From: CAINVV01 sp036508555 | GTDB taxonomy: Bacteria; Bacteroidota; Bacteroidia; Bacteroidales; Prolixibacteraceae | DNA length: 12,201 nucleotides | NCBI GenBank assembly: GCA_036508555.1 | Contig: DATCHD010000034.1 | Coordinates: 1 to 12,201 of the forward strand | Direction of reading: 5' to 3' | Shown here: one piece after another, positions 1 to 7,256 of the stretch | Layout: each line of letters starts with the position of its first letter | Numbering within the stretch: position 1 is the first letter of the stretch | Notes under the pieces: generated by a model | Told to the model about the DNA's origin: nothing | Seen by the model: the letters and a program-made list of their open reading frames with translations, nothing else | Databases searched by the model: none | Position numbers and translations under genes: made by a program

Positions 1-413
1 AATGGATAAAAGGAAAAAATTCAGAATTTGCAATTGATACTACGAAAATAATTATTTGCGGAGATTCTGCTGGTGGTGGACTTGTGGTAAATACATCTTT
101 TTGTAATGCCCGGCTTTTTAAAGGGTGCATTGATATGTGGGGAGGTTTACCTCCATATGGCATTCAGGATAAAATAAGCCGACCCGTTAATACATGCCCG
201 GTGGTAAAAGGAACACCTCCAACCTGTATTCTGCATGGCACAACGGATAATGTTGTTCCTTATTATATCAGCCAATCCCTTTCAGATTCATTGATCAAAG
301 CAGGGATTTACACTGAATTACACCCGTTACCGGGAGCAGGACATTATCCAATTCAATTATCTGATCAGATAATTCCGATTATGATTGATTTTGCAAATAA
401 GATAAATAAATAA
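1..413 (+). CDS. alpha/beta-hydrolase esterase, C-terminal part (5' end outside window)
   Basis: The open frame runs from base 3 without a start codon, so the gene begins upstream of the window. A GTG at 84 is in frame, but it lies after the catalytic serine and is not a credible start. Seen: a nucleophile elbow GDSAGG (Ser codon 66-68), a candidate acid in HGTTDNVVP (Asp codon 246-248) and a catalytic His in GAGHYP (codon 342-344), ending with TAA at 411-413. This Ser-Asp-His order and the GDSAGG elbow are typical of the hormone-sensitive-lipase and BD-FAE-like esterases, which hydrolyse carboxylic esters. The distance from Ser to Asp is only about 60 residues, shorter than I expect for these families, so a small internal deletion is possible. 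Substrate cannot be told. No signal peptide can be judged because the N-terminus is missing. It has no evident functional link to the defence genes. Confidence 0.8.
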   Translation, partial: WIKGKNSEFAIDTTKIIICGDSAGGGLVVNTSFCNARLFKGCIDMWGGLPPYGIQDKISRPVNTCPVVKGTPPTCILHGTTDNVVPYYISQSLSDSLIKAGIYTELHPLPGAGHYPIQLSDQIIPIMIDFANKINK

Positions 414-898
414 TGCTGCAAAAATTATTAATTCGAACAAATATTCTTTAAAGGGCTAGTAACTCCACATTCGTAAGCCCAAGGATATAAAGGCAAAAGC
501 CATATGCCTGCTGCCTGTTCGATTCACTCCTTTTAACGGCTCGTCAATCGTGCTTTCCCCACAAGGGATAGCTGCTCTCCTTCCTCATTCACTCGTTCCC
601 CAAATCAGCTTCGGCACCGTCGTGTAAGTACCAGTTAACTCCCTTGATTCCATTAATCCTGAATACGTGCATTCCCCAATACACAGGACTGAACTATACA
701 GAGCCGAAAGCACACAGGTAGGACTGCACTTTCCTTAATTCAGCGGAACATCAGGATAGATTCCTCAATATCAAAGGCTTAGATTCACCATACAGCCTAT
801 TAGTAGCGTTCATGGTGAATGCTGACAGTCTACGTCGTGGATATTGTAATGCGCCGTGGTGGATGTCATATTTCCGGATTTTCCTCCTTTTTTTTCGC
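414..898. other. long stretch without a convincing gene; possibly structured or a mobile-element remnant
   Basis: About 480 bases lie between the esterase stop and the end of the remnant primase-helicase copy. No frame on either strand is long or resembles a known protein. The stretch looks richer in G and C than its immediate surroundings and contains inverted repeats, such as the 9-base arms at 783-791 and 812-820. On the minus strand an AAGGAGG tract at about 882-888 precedes a 19-codon open frame starting at about 871, which may be chance. The texture resembles a structured RNA or a decayed mobile element (for example an intron or IS end), but I could not identify a diagnostic motif such as a group II domain V. 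Confidence 0.35.
783..820. repeat. inverted repeat, 9-base arms, 20-base loop
   Basis: ATTCACCAT at 783-791 is the exact reverse complement of ATGGTGAAT at 812-820. It is the clearest hairpin in the gene-free stretch. No T-run follows on either strand, so it does not look like an intrinsic terminator. Confidence 0.5.
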
Positions 899-1407
899 TC
901 ACTTGGATAAGGCTAGTTCGGTTGAATGCTGATTTTTAGGTTTTAAAGAGATTTTGATTTTAAAATTGATCCGGCAACTTCTTTCATTCATAGAAAAAAG
1001 TTGACAAGAAAGAACCTTGACCATCATATTTTGTTGTGAGCTTGAAATTCGGATCATCTTATATTTCGTCAACGGTAATTGTTCAATGCTTTTGCCGATT
1101 AAATAACAAGCAATCTGAAGAGTACGTTTCTTTGTAACGAACGGGCTTACGATCAGAATTTCCCTGGTTGCATTCACGATGTCATTCGAATACACAGGTA
1201 AAAAATTGCTATTGTCAAAGATAATATCGACACTTTCTGTGGCAAAACTTTCTCCTTTTGCTTTTATCCTATAGAGGCATACCCGGAGAGCCGTTTATTG
1301 TACATCTTCTCAAACATCCGGACATGTAAGCTTTTTATTTCTTCCTTCAGGCTACTATTTTCAATTAGCAATGCCTGATATTTCTCCAGCAATTCTCTAA
1401 AATCCAT
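899..1407 (-). pseudogene. truncated, frameshifted remnant copy of the AEP primase-helicase-PLD nuclease gene
   Basis: Read on the minus strand from ATG at 1405-1407, the protein starts MDFRELLEKYQALLIENSS, closely matching the start of the larger copy at 5394. After about 27 codons it jumps to HVRMFEKMYNKRLSGYAS, which is the end of the helicase domain in the larger copy. Roughly 2.3 kb, encoding the primase and most of the helicase, is therefore missing. A one-base loss near 1261-1264 then creates a TAA. In the next frame (1195 to 899) it continues through an inter-domain linker (VDIIFDNSNFLPVYSNDI) into NATREILIVSPFVTKKRT, the start of the PLD nuclease. Homology stops at about 1111. The last ~210 bases (899-1110) encode residues I do not recognise and lack the HxK nuclease motif. 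DNA identity to the larger copy is high: 1283-1326 against 2930-2973 differ at one of 44 bases. This is surely non-functional as the original enzyme. Confidence 0.85.
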
Positions 1408-1500
1408 GATTTCTTTCTGATTCGGAAGATTCATATCTGATATTACAAATCCATTAATTATTGTAATGATTATCAGGACTAATTGGTTAAATCCAGTTAT

Positions 1501-1534
1501 CAAAGATAAAACATGTTTATATTTGATAATCAAA
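1501..1534 (-). promoter_or_regulatory. candidate Bacteroidota-type promoter for the remnant copy
   Basis: On the minus strand a TTTG (1531-1534) and TATCTTTG (1501-1508) are separated by 22 bases. This matches the -33 TTTG and -7 TAnnTTTG pattern of Bacteroidota housekeeping promoters. It would start transcription near 1494, about 87 bases before the ATG at 1407. Pattern match only. Confidence 0.4.
1518..1525 (+). promoter_or_regulatory. candidate -7 box for the DUF72 gene
   Basis: TATATTTG fits TAnnTTTG and would give a start near 1532 and a leader of about 22 bases before the ATG at 1554. No TTTG is seen at the expected upstream distance, so support is weak. It lies within the spacer of the opposing minus-strand promoter candidate. 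Confidence 0.25.
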
Positions 1535-1553
1535 ATCTGTAATCCTTTAAAAC

Positions 1554-2480
1554 ATGAAATTTGGACGTATCGACCAGCCAGGGCTTATTGATTTCACACT
1601 TCCGACAGATCATGCTGATACTGAAAGAGTACTTCGAAGAAACAACGGATCGAAGCCTCTCAAGGTTTATGTTGGTTGTGCCAAATGGAACAAACAGGAT
1701 CTAAAAGACTTTTATCCCCGGGGCACCAAAGATGAATTGACCTATTATTCCCGTCAGTTTAATTCCATTGAGCTGAATGCTACATTTTACAATATGCCCA
1801 AACGGGAGCAGGTGATTAGCTGGCGCGAAAAAACCCCTATAGAGTTTAGATTCTTTCCCAAGATCACACAAAGTATCAGTCATTTGAGGCGGTTGAATGA
1901 TGTGCAGTTGTTGGTGGATGAATATTGCGACAGCATCAGTAATTTTGAAGAAAGGCTGGGCATGGTATTCCTTCAGTTGAACGATAATTTTGGGTATAAA
2001 AATTGCGACCGACTGGCCCATTTCATAGAGAACTTCCCTAAGGCGATTCCGCTGGCTGTCGAGTTACGCAGCACCGAATGGTTCAACAATGCAACCGTTT
2101 CAGCGGAAGTCTACCGGTTATTCGAGAAACATCGCATCACCAATATCCTGGTGGATACGGCAGGAAGACGTGACCTGCTGCATATGCGGCTGACTACCCC
2201 TGTGGCGTTTATCCGCTATGTTGGGGCCAACGATCCGCAAAGTGACTGTGAACGTTTGAATTGTTGGATCGATCGCCTCAAAATTTGGGTTGATCAAGGT
2301 CTCCGGGATATCTGTTTTTTTGTACATCAGAACATTGAGAAGGAATCGCCTTTGCTTACAGCCTATTTCATTGAAAAGTTAAACAAAGAATTTGGACTGG
2401 AACTGAAGATTCCAAATCTGCTGGATAATCGTGATCCATCCGACCCTTCGATACAAAAAGGATTGACATTGGATTTTTAA
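1554..2480 (+). CDS. DUF72 (YecE-like) family protein
   Basis: This is a complete frame of 308 residues. Seen: an N-terminal extension of about 35 residues, then VYVGCAKWNKQDLKDFYP and YYSRQFNSIELNATFYNMP, the conserved opening of DUF72 proteins. Later come FRFFPKITQSISH, VFLQLNDNF, AVELRSTEWF and FIRYVGAND, which match the other conserved blocks of the family. DUF72 proteins adopt a TIM-barrel fold. Their activity is not established, though links to metal-dependent phosphatase-like folds and nucleic acid metabolism have been suggested. The first ATG (1554) is used because the conserved core starts soon after. The gene is divergent from the remnant primase-helicase copy and convergent with the larger copy, whose frame ends 41 bases beyond its stop. 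It therefore sits between two same-direction repeats. The frame is intact, unlike its neighbours, and is probably functional. Confidence 0.88.
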   Translation: MKFGRIDQPGLIDFTLPTDHADTERVLRRNNGSKPLKVYVGCAKWNKQDLKDFYPRGTKDELTYYSRQFNSIELNATFYNMPKREQVISWREKTPIEFRFFPKITQSISHLRRLNDVQLLVDEYCDSISNFEERLGMVFLQLNDNFGYKNCDRLAHFIENFPKAIPLAVELRSTEWFNNATVSAEVYRLFEKHRITNILVDTAGRRDLLHMRLTTPVAFIRYVGANDPQSDCERLNCWIDRLKIWVDQGLRDICFFVHQNIEKESPLLTAYFIEKLNKEFGLELKIPNLLDNRDPSDPSIQKGLTLDF

Positions 2481-2521
2481 ATTCTAAACCATTGAACCTG
2501 CTGATGAGAATTGGGACTCTA

Positions 2522-2887
2522 TCAGAGTTTTATGCTCTCTATCAGTTCAGAAGCAATACCTTGGCTTACAATCCGCATCATACTTTCTTTTGCACTGCCA
2601 AAACTTAATAGGTTAATACTTCCATACCAAATGATCTTTTGATCAATTAGGACAAATTTTTGGTGAATGTTGGATTTAAGGATCACAGTTACACCGGAAC
2701 TCTTTAATTCGTCAATGGCTTCTTGCCAGGTATTTAAATCCTTCTCTTTGTACTCTTCGGCAGGCCTGGTCACAATGATAACTTTCACGTTATTGGCATA
2801 CGCAATCTTTAGATTTTTTGCCATCTGAAAAGTCCGTTTTTTTGTAACAAACGGACTTACGATCAGAATTTCCCTGGTTGCATTCAC
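2522..2887 (-). CDS. PLD-type nuclease domain, detached C-terminal part of the primase-helicase-nuclease protein
   Basis: This frame has 121 residues and starts at GTG 2887, overlapping the helicase stop by four bases (GTGA). It begins NATREILIVSPFVTKKRT and carries a complete PLD signature: H75-x-K77-x4-D82 in NIHQKFVLIDQ, followed by G89-S90-x-N92 in YGSINLLSFG. PLD-superfamily enzymes use the His and Lys to cleave phosphodiester bonds, usually as dimers or with two HKD motifs; a single motif is present here. In related full-length proteins this domain is fused behind the helicase. The remnant copy at 899-1407 preserves a ~22-residue linker at this junction that is absent here, and its loss also shifts the frame. 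The piece could be translated by coupling through the GTGA overlap, or not at all. Domain call is strong; independent function is uncertain. Confidence 0.75.
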   Translation of the reverse strand: MNATREILIVSPFVTKKRTFQMAKNLKIAYANNVKVIIVTRPAEEYKEKDLNTWQEAIDELKSSGVTVILKSNIHQKFVLIDQKIIWYGSINLLSFGSAKESMMRIVSQGIASELIESIKL

Positions 2888-4695
2888 ATAAAGCTTTCTC
2901 CTTTAGCCTTGTATCCAAAAGAAGCATAACCGGAGAGCCGTTTATTGTACATTTTCTCAAACATCCGGACATGAATATCCGCATAATCGTAAATCAGTAC
3001 TTCTTTTTTCCCGTCAAACAGCCTGTGTAGCCTTCCTGCATATTGCTGAAGTGTTCCTTTCCAAGAAATTGGCATGGCCAAAAATAGGGTATCAAGCCGT
3101 GGTTCGTCAAAGCCTTCCCCAATAAATTTGCCGGTTGAAACTACCGTGAGGGGCTTGTCCTTCGGGGCATCTTTTATTCGACGCAATGTTTCCCTTGTTT
3201 CTCTTGCTCCCATAGTGCCCATGATAGAAATCACATCCGGAATTCGTTTTCTGAGTTCTTTTGCAAGAAGATCAACATGAGCCGTCCGTTCGGTCAAAAT
3301 GATGCTGTTTCTTCCATTTTCGTAACATTGAAGGACATCCTCGATGATTAGCAGATTTCTAATTTCATTGGATACAATTTCCGTATATAATTCAGTGATA
3401 GACAAATCTTTCTCTTCCTTATTCCACCAGGAAGGAACTTTGAAAGAGGTGAACCTGGGTATGATATAATGGTCAAAAGGTCTTTTCTCAGCTTGTTTTT
3501 TTGCATCATCCCTGTACCGGATAGGGCCACACTGCATAATGATTATCGGATGATGTCCGTCTTTTCTAACAGGCGTTGCAGTCAATCCGTAAACATACTT
3601 TGCATTCACACTTTTAAGTATCATTTCAAAACTGAAAGCCGAAACATGATGACACTCATCGACAATAATCATCCCATAATCCTTGACACATTCTTTCACT
3701 TCACCTTCTCTGCTAAGAGATTGAATTACAGCGATATCTACAATTCCATTGAGTGTCTGTTTCCCTCCTCCCAATTGTCCAATGAGAGCTCTGCTTTTCT
3801 TTCTGCTTTTGCCTTCACAATCCACTTCATTTGGTAATGGCTCATTTATGATCAGGAATTCAGCTAATTTATCTTGCCACTGTGTTACTAAACTGATTTT
3901 ATTAACCAGGATTAATGTGTTCACTTTCCTTTCAGCAATCAATTTTATTGCAGCTATCGTTTTGCCAAAAGCGGTTGTTCCACAAAGGATTCCATTTTCA
4001 TGCTCGAATAATTTTTCGAGAGCCATTGGTTGCTCCGCCCTTAGAGCCCCTTTAAATTCAACGTCGATCTTTCTCCCGCCATTGGTCTGATCTGTCCAGC
4101 AAATTTCCACCTGTAATTCTTTACATAAAGCAGTCAAGTCCTCTTCGCATCCTCTTGGCAGGCATAGATATTCGTTCGTTTCATCAGAACACGATATAAT
4201 CCTTGGTCTGTTAAAAGTCGACATACGCATAGCTTGTGCTTTATAAAATTCGGGGTTTTTGAAAGCTGCCAGGCGTTTTACCTGATTTAATGCCCTTTGT
4301 GAAAAACCTTCTTTAGGTATAAATAGCATATTGGACTTTACAACTTCCAATTTCTTAGGAAAATCATGCTTCCGTAAACCGAGTTTTTCTGTTTCCCAAG
4401 GTTTTCTGTCCTCCTCATCGTCTTTTTTCAAGGGACCAAGTTCATTCCCTTGGCATAATTTTGATATCAGCATCTCAAGTTCCTTTTCAGACAGCCTTCT
4501 TATGGAGGCTAAAAACGCCCATTGGTCTTCGTAAGGCTGAAAATGATCATCAATAAAAATACTGTTATCATTCAACCTTGCAGCCTTTTGTAAGGGAAGG
4601 GCAATTAAATTGCCAAAACCGCCTTTCGGCATTGTATCCTGATTGGGGAAAAGCCTGTCGTAGGAATTGAACGTAATATCATGCTGCCTACTCAT
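2884..4695 (-). CDS. C-terminal half of AEP primase plus superfamily 2 helicase (TOTE-type conflict protein, second piece)
   Basis: This frame has 603 residues and is in the same frame as the upstream piece, starting two codons after its TAA. Residues 7-37 (FNSYDRLFPNQD, then GGFGNLIALPLQ) form the third conserved block of the AEP primase, with a likely metal-binding Asp at 13. A linker region follows, then a superfamily 2 helicase: Walker A GTTAFGKT (239-246), DECH box (346-349), TATP (372-375), motif V GEGFDEPRLD (527-536) and motif VI QQYAGRLHR (550-558). Such helicases use ATP to move on or unwind nucleic acid. The end HVRMFEKMYNKRLSGYAS is duplicated in the remnant copy. The frame stops at TGA 2884-2886, just where the linker to the nuclease is missing. 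ATP-binding motifs look intact, so an active helicase could be made if translation restarts at ATG 4695. The primase could work only if both halves associate. Confidence 0.8.
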   Translation of the reverse strand: MSRQHDITFNSYDRLFPNQDTMPKGGFGNLIALPLQKAARLNDNSIFIDDHFQPYEDQWAFLASIRRLSEKELEMLISKLCQGNELGPLKKDDEEDRKPWETEKLGLRKHDFPKKLEVVKSNMLFIPKEGFSQRALNQVKRLAAFKNPEFYKAQAMRMSTFNRPRIISCSDETNEYLCLPRGCEEDLTALCKELQVEICWTDQTNGGRKIDVEFKGALRAEQPMALEKLFEHENGILCGTTAFGKTIAAIKLIAERKVNTLILVNKISLVTQWQDKLAEFLIINEPLPNEVDCEGKSRKKSRALIGQLGGGKQTLNGIVDIAVIQSLSREGEVKECVKDYGMIIVDECHHVSAFSFEMILKSVNAKYVYGLTATPVRKDGHHPIIIMQCGPIRYRDDAKKQAEKRPFDHYIIPRFTSFKVPSWWNKEEKDLSITELYTEIVSNEIRNLLIIEDVLQCYENGRNSIILTERTAHVDLLAKELRKRIPDVISIMGTMGARETRETLRRIKDAPKDKPLTVVSTGKFIGEGFDEPRLDTLFLAMPISWKGTLQQYAGRLHRLFDGKKEVLIYDYADIHVRMFEKMYNKRLSGYASFGYKAKGESFM

Positions 4696-4698
4696 CGC

Positions 4699-4701
4699 TT
4701 A
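4699..4701 (-). other. in-frame TAA interrupting the primase domain
   Basis: On the minus strand the codons read ACT TAA GCG ATG AGT, with the same frame continuing on both sides. As I recall this family, the position is occupied by Tyr (LLTYAM...), so a single change of TAT or TAC to TAA explains it. An ATG follows two codons later at 4695. Confidence 0.75.
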
Positions 4702-5394
4702 AGTGAGCAGGGCACTTCCAAATTTTCTTGCCAGAGATGCAGATATTGGTTGACCAAAGAAAAACCAGGCATGCGCCCCATTGCCCGAACGCGAACGCTC
4801 TACTGAAATTGGAATGTCATAAATAATGCAAATTTCTCTTAGCGTTCTAATGTCTTTCTGCCATCCTTCATCATCAAAATCAATGGCTAAAAAATGGCAA
4901 GTTTCGTTTATTAGCATCGGAAATATCCCGATAACAAGATTGTTTCTGCCCCGCAAGTGATCGTCGATAACCTCTTCATTCAAAGGGAGGTAGTTTTTAT
5001 CTTTACACGCAGAACATGTAATTTTAGGCTTTTGGCAGATTCCGGAACTCCACTCATTGGCACAAGCTGGCGAATATCCCGATTTGTCTTTCTTGTTGTT
5101 TTCCCATCTTCTGGCAAAAACATCATCTCTACCGCGAAATAGTGACATGAACAGTTTGATCTTTTCCGTTGAGTCTGACTTTTTATTTGTGGTTAGGGAG
5201 GAATTTAATGTATAGAATGGTAATGGATCCTTTTCAAATATTTTCTCTTCTGTTTTAATTACCAGAGCATAATCGTTGATGTCGTCTGCTTTTTCAATGC
5301 CAAGTTGGATACTCAAGGTTTTTACTTCTTTCCTTAGTCTATTGTTTTCAATTAGCAATTCCTGATATTTTTCAAGTAATTCCTTATAATCCAT
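4699..5394 (-). CDS. N-terminal half of AEP primase (TOTE-type conflict protein, first piece)
   Basis: This piece has 231 residues. Residues 3-35 form a heptad-rich coiled coil (ELLEKYQELLIENNRLRKEV) that is duplicated in the remnant copy. A likely zinc-binding cluster follows, with Cys 111, 120, 127 and 130 in SPACANEW...GICQKPKITCSAC. Two primase motifs are visible: the metal-binding DxD in FLAIDFDDEGW (D172, D174) and the sxH-like motif in RSRSGNGAHAWFFF (H208). AEP domains synthesise primers or extend nucleic acid. The combination of AEP, SF2 helicase and nuclease is known from TOTE conflict systems, thought to act against invading DNA. The piece ends at a TAA before the third catalytic block, so alone it lacks a full active site. 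ATG 5394 is chosen because the coiled coil starts there. It is divergent from hsdM with 263 bases between. Confidence 0.8.
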   Translation of the reverse strand: MDYKELLEKYQELLIENNRLRKEVKTLSIQLGIEKADDINDYALVIKTEEKIFEKDPLPFYTLNSSLTTNKKSDSTEKIKLFMSLFRGRDDVFARRWENNKKDKSGYSPACANEWSSGICQKPKITCSACKDKNYLPLNEEVIDDHLRGRNNLVIGIFPMLINETCHFLAIDFDDEGWQKDIRTLREICIIYDIPISVERSRSGNGAHAWFFFGQPISASLARKFGSALLT

Positions 5395-5475
5395 GGCATT
5401 GAGCGGATGTTTCTGAACAGTACATTTAGCTAGTCACTGCAGAAAATGAATTGTATTGCAACTATAAACTACGAC

Positions 5476-5483
5476 CAAATTTA
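5476..5483 (-). promoter_or_regulatory. candidate -7 box for the primase-helicase gene
   Basis: The minus strand reads TAAATTTG, an exact TAnnTTTG match. No TTTG is found at the usual upstream distance, so the assignment is tentative. Confidence 0.3.
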
Positions 5484-5558
5484 GCATAATCTTACCTGCT
5501 TTCCTATTCCCGTGTTTTGATAAGAATAGATAGAAGAGTATGTTATCCTGAAGTGCTC

Positions 5559-5589
5559 TTGACGTAATCAAAAGTCAATTGACGTTATC
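5559..5589. repeat. 11-base direct repeat with 20-base period plus internal palindrome
   Basis: TTGACGTAATC (5559-5569) and TTGACGTTATC (5579-5589) differ at one base and are offset by exactly 20 bases, about two helical turns. The palindrome GTCAATTGAC (5574-5583) overlaps the second repeat. This arrangement is typical of sites for a DNA-binding regulator. It lies 70-100 bases upstream of hsdM. Confidence 0.5.
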
Positions 5590-5657
5590 GTGAAGGTGAC
5601 GGGGATGATGATCAAATAATTCTTTTACTTTTATGGAAATATTGACAACCTGACCGA

Positions 5658-7256
5658 ATGGCAAAAGTAGACATCGATTTTGAAAAAGAACTCTGGGATG
5701 CGGCGAACGAACTAAGGGGCGCGGTTTCGGAGAACAACTATAAAAACTACATTCTGCCGCTCGTATTCCTGAAACACCTGAGTGAGCGATACGAAATTGT
5801 GCATCACGAAATTAAGGGACTCCTCCAGGACACTGGTTCAACCTATTACACATTAGACCGGGAAGAAATAAAATATATCCTGGACGATCCAGATGAATAC
5901 CGTTCCCGCAATACCTTGAAAATTCCAAAAAAAGCTTCGTGGCAATATCTCAAAGACAATGCAGAGCAGGACGATATCAAGGTTAAGGTAGATGATGCTT
6001 TTGATGTAATCCAGGATTTGCTGACAGAACACAATCCACAGCTTAATAATATACTTCCTCGCATTTTTGTACGAAGTGAACTATCCGCCAAACAAACCGG
6101 AGGTATTATCAACCTACTTTCTCATCCGAAGTTCTCGGAAAAGGAAAATCCCGAGAGCGATATCCTGGGCCGTATCTACGAATATTACATTGGCCGTTTT
6201 GCAATGGCCGAAGGTTCCGGCGCCGGACAATTCTTCACGCCAGGCAGTATTGTGCGGTTGCTGGTACAAATTCTCGAACCTTACAAAGGACGGATATTCG
6301 ACCCAGCCTGTGGCAGCGGTGGCATGTTCGTTCAGAGTTTAAGGTTTATCAGCGAGCATGGAGGGAATAAAAACGATATCTCCATTTACGGACAAGAGAT
6401 GACCGCTCAAACCCTGCGTCTGTGTTTAATGAACCTGATGTTGCGCGACCTCTCCTTCGATATAAAATTGGGTAACTCTTTGCTGGACGATAAATTTTCG
6501 ACGTTAAAAGCTGATTATGTGATTGCCAATCCTCCGTTTAATGTGAGCAATTGGCACCCCGAAGATCTACCCGATGGCGACCCGCGACTGTTCGGTCCCA
6601 AAGAAGAATTTACCACCGATGGCAGCGCAAATTACATGTGGATGCAAACATTTTGGCACCACCTGAGCGATACCGGAACTGCCGGCATTGTGATGGCCAA
6701 CGGTGCCATGACCTCCAACACCAAAGGTGAGCGGAACGTCCGCCAGCACATGGTCGACAATAGCATGGTGGATGCAATTGTACGATTGCCAGACAAATTG
6801 TTTTTAACTACCGGGATACCTGCCTGCTTGTTTATTCTCAGCAAAAACCGCGATGGAAAAGATGGCACGCACCGCGAACGGAACAACGAGATCCTTTTTG
6901 TAGATGCTTCCAAAATGGGCACCATGGCAAGTAGGAAATTACGGGTGTTCACCGATGAAGATATCAGTAGAATTGCAGATACTTATCATTCCTGGAGAAC
7001 CAACGGCGATAACTATAATGACATCGATGGTTTCAGCAAAGCCGCTACCATTGCCGAAGTTCAAAAGCAGGATTACAAACTCACCCCTGGAATTTACGTC
7101 GGCACCGAAGCCGAAGAAGATGATGGAATACTTTTCGAAGATAAAATGGAAACCCTGAAGGCTCAATTAATTGCTCAATTTGAAAAAGGTGAAGCATTGA
7201 AGAACCAGATTGTTGCTAATTTCGACAAACTGCAAGCGTATGGAACCAGGCATTGA
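5658..7256 (+). CDS. hsdM: type I restriction-modification system methyltransferase subunit HsdM
   Basis: This is a complete frame of 532 residues, a usual length for HsdM. The N-terminal helical domain (FEKELWDAANELRGAV, residues 8-23, and KNYILPLVFLKHLSERY, 29-45) matches the HsdM N-terminal region that contacts HsdS and DNA. The catalytic domain follows: GQFFTP (190-195), the S-adenosylmethionine motif I DPACGSGG (215-222) and the N6-adenine motif IV NPPF (291-294). With HsdS it methylates adenine in the recognition site to protect host DNA. With HsdR it forms the restriction complex. ATG 5658 is chosen because the conserved domain starts directly after it; a purine-rich ribosome site is not evident, as usual in Bacteroidota. 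The gene is first in the operon, and its last 17 bases overlap the start of the DUF1016 gene. No lesions are seen. Confidence 0.95.
   Translation: MAKVDIDFEKELWDAANELRGAVSENNYKNYILPLVFLKHLSERYEIVHHEIKGLLQDTGSTYYTLDREEIKYILDDPDEYRSRNTLKIPKKASWQYLKDNAEQDDIKVKVDDAFDVIQDLLTEHNPQLNNILPRIFVRSELSAKQTGGIINLLSHPKFSEKENPESDILGRIYEYYIGRFAMAEGSGAGQFFTPGSIVRLLVQILEPYKGRIFDPACGSGGMFVQSLRFISEHGGNKNDISIYGQEMTAQTLRLCLMNLMLRDLSFDIKLGNSLLDDKFSTLKADYVIANPPFNVSNWHPEDLPDGDPRLFGPKEEFTTDGSANYMWMQTFWHHLSDTGTAGIVMANGAMTSNTKGERNVRQHMVDNSMVDAIVRLPDKLFLTTGIPACLFILSKNRDGKDGTHRERNNEILFVDASKMGTMASRKLRVFTDEDISRIADTYHSWRTNGDNYNDIDGFSKAATIAEVQKQDYKLTPGIYVGTEAEEDDGILFEDKMETLKAQLIAQFEKGEALKNQIVANFDKLQAYGTRH

Larger units (their letters stand above)
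5395..5657. promoter_or_regulatory. divergent control region between the primase-helicase locus and hsdM
   Basis: This 263-base gap between two divergent transcription units must contain the start signals for both. It holds a minus-strand TAAATTTG box (plus-strand bases 5476-5483), which fits TAnnTTTG and would give a leader of about 75 bases to ATG 5394. It also holds a pair of direct repeats (5559-5589) before hsdM. For hsdM I see only a weak TACTTTTA near 5627 and no -33 partner. Confidence 0.45.

Noticed and set aside
84..413. A complete 109-residue gene starting at GTG 84
   Set aside because: The frame is open upstream to base 3 and the catalytic GDSAGG lies before the GTG, so this is the tail of a longer esterase.
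1408..1533. N-terminal extension of the remnant gene up to 1533
   Set aside because: The larger copy starts at the equivalent of ATG 1407, no similarity exists further upstream, and the extension would cover the candidate promoter.
3469..4534. Plus-strand open frames within the helicase region
   Set aside because: They are antisense to a strongly conserved helicase frame and show no recognisable domains; they are shadows of its codon use.
5559..5589. Short CRISPR-like repeat array
   Set aside because: Only two 11-base units with a 9-base gap exist, too short for repeats and spacers, and no cas gene is present. No other array was seen in the window.
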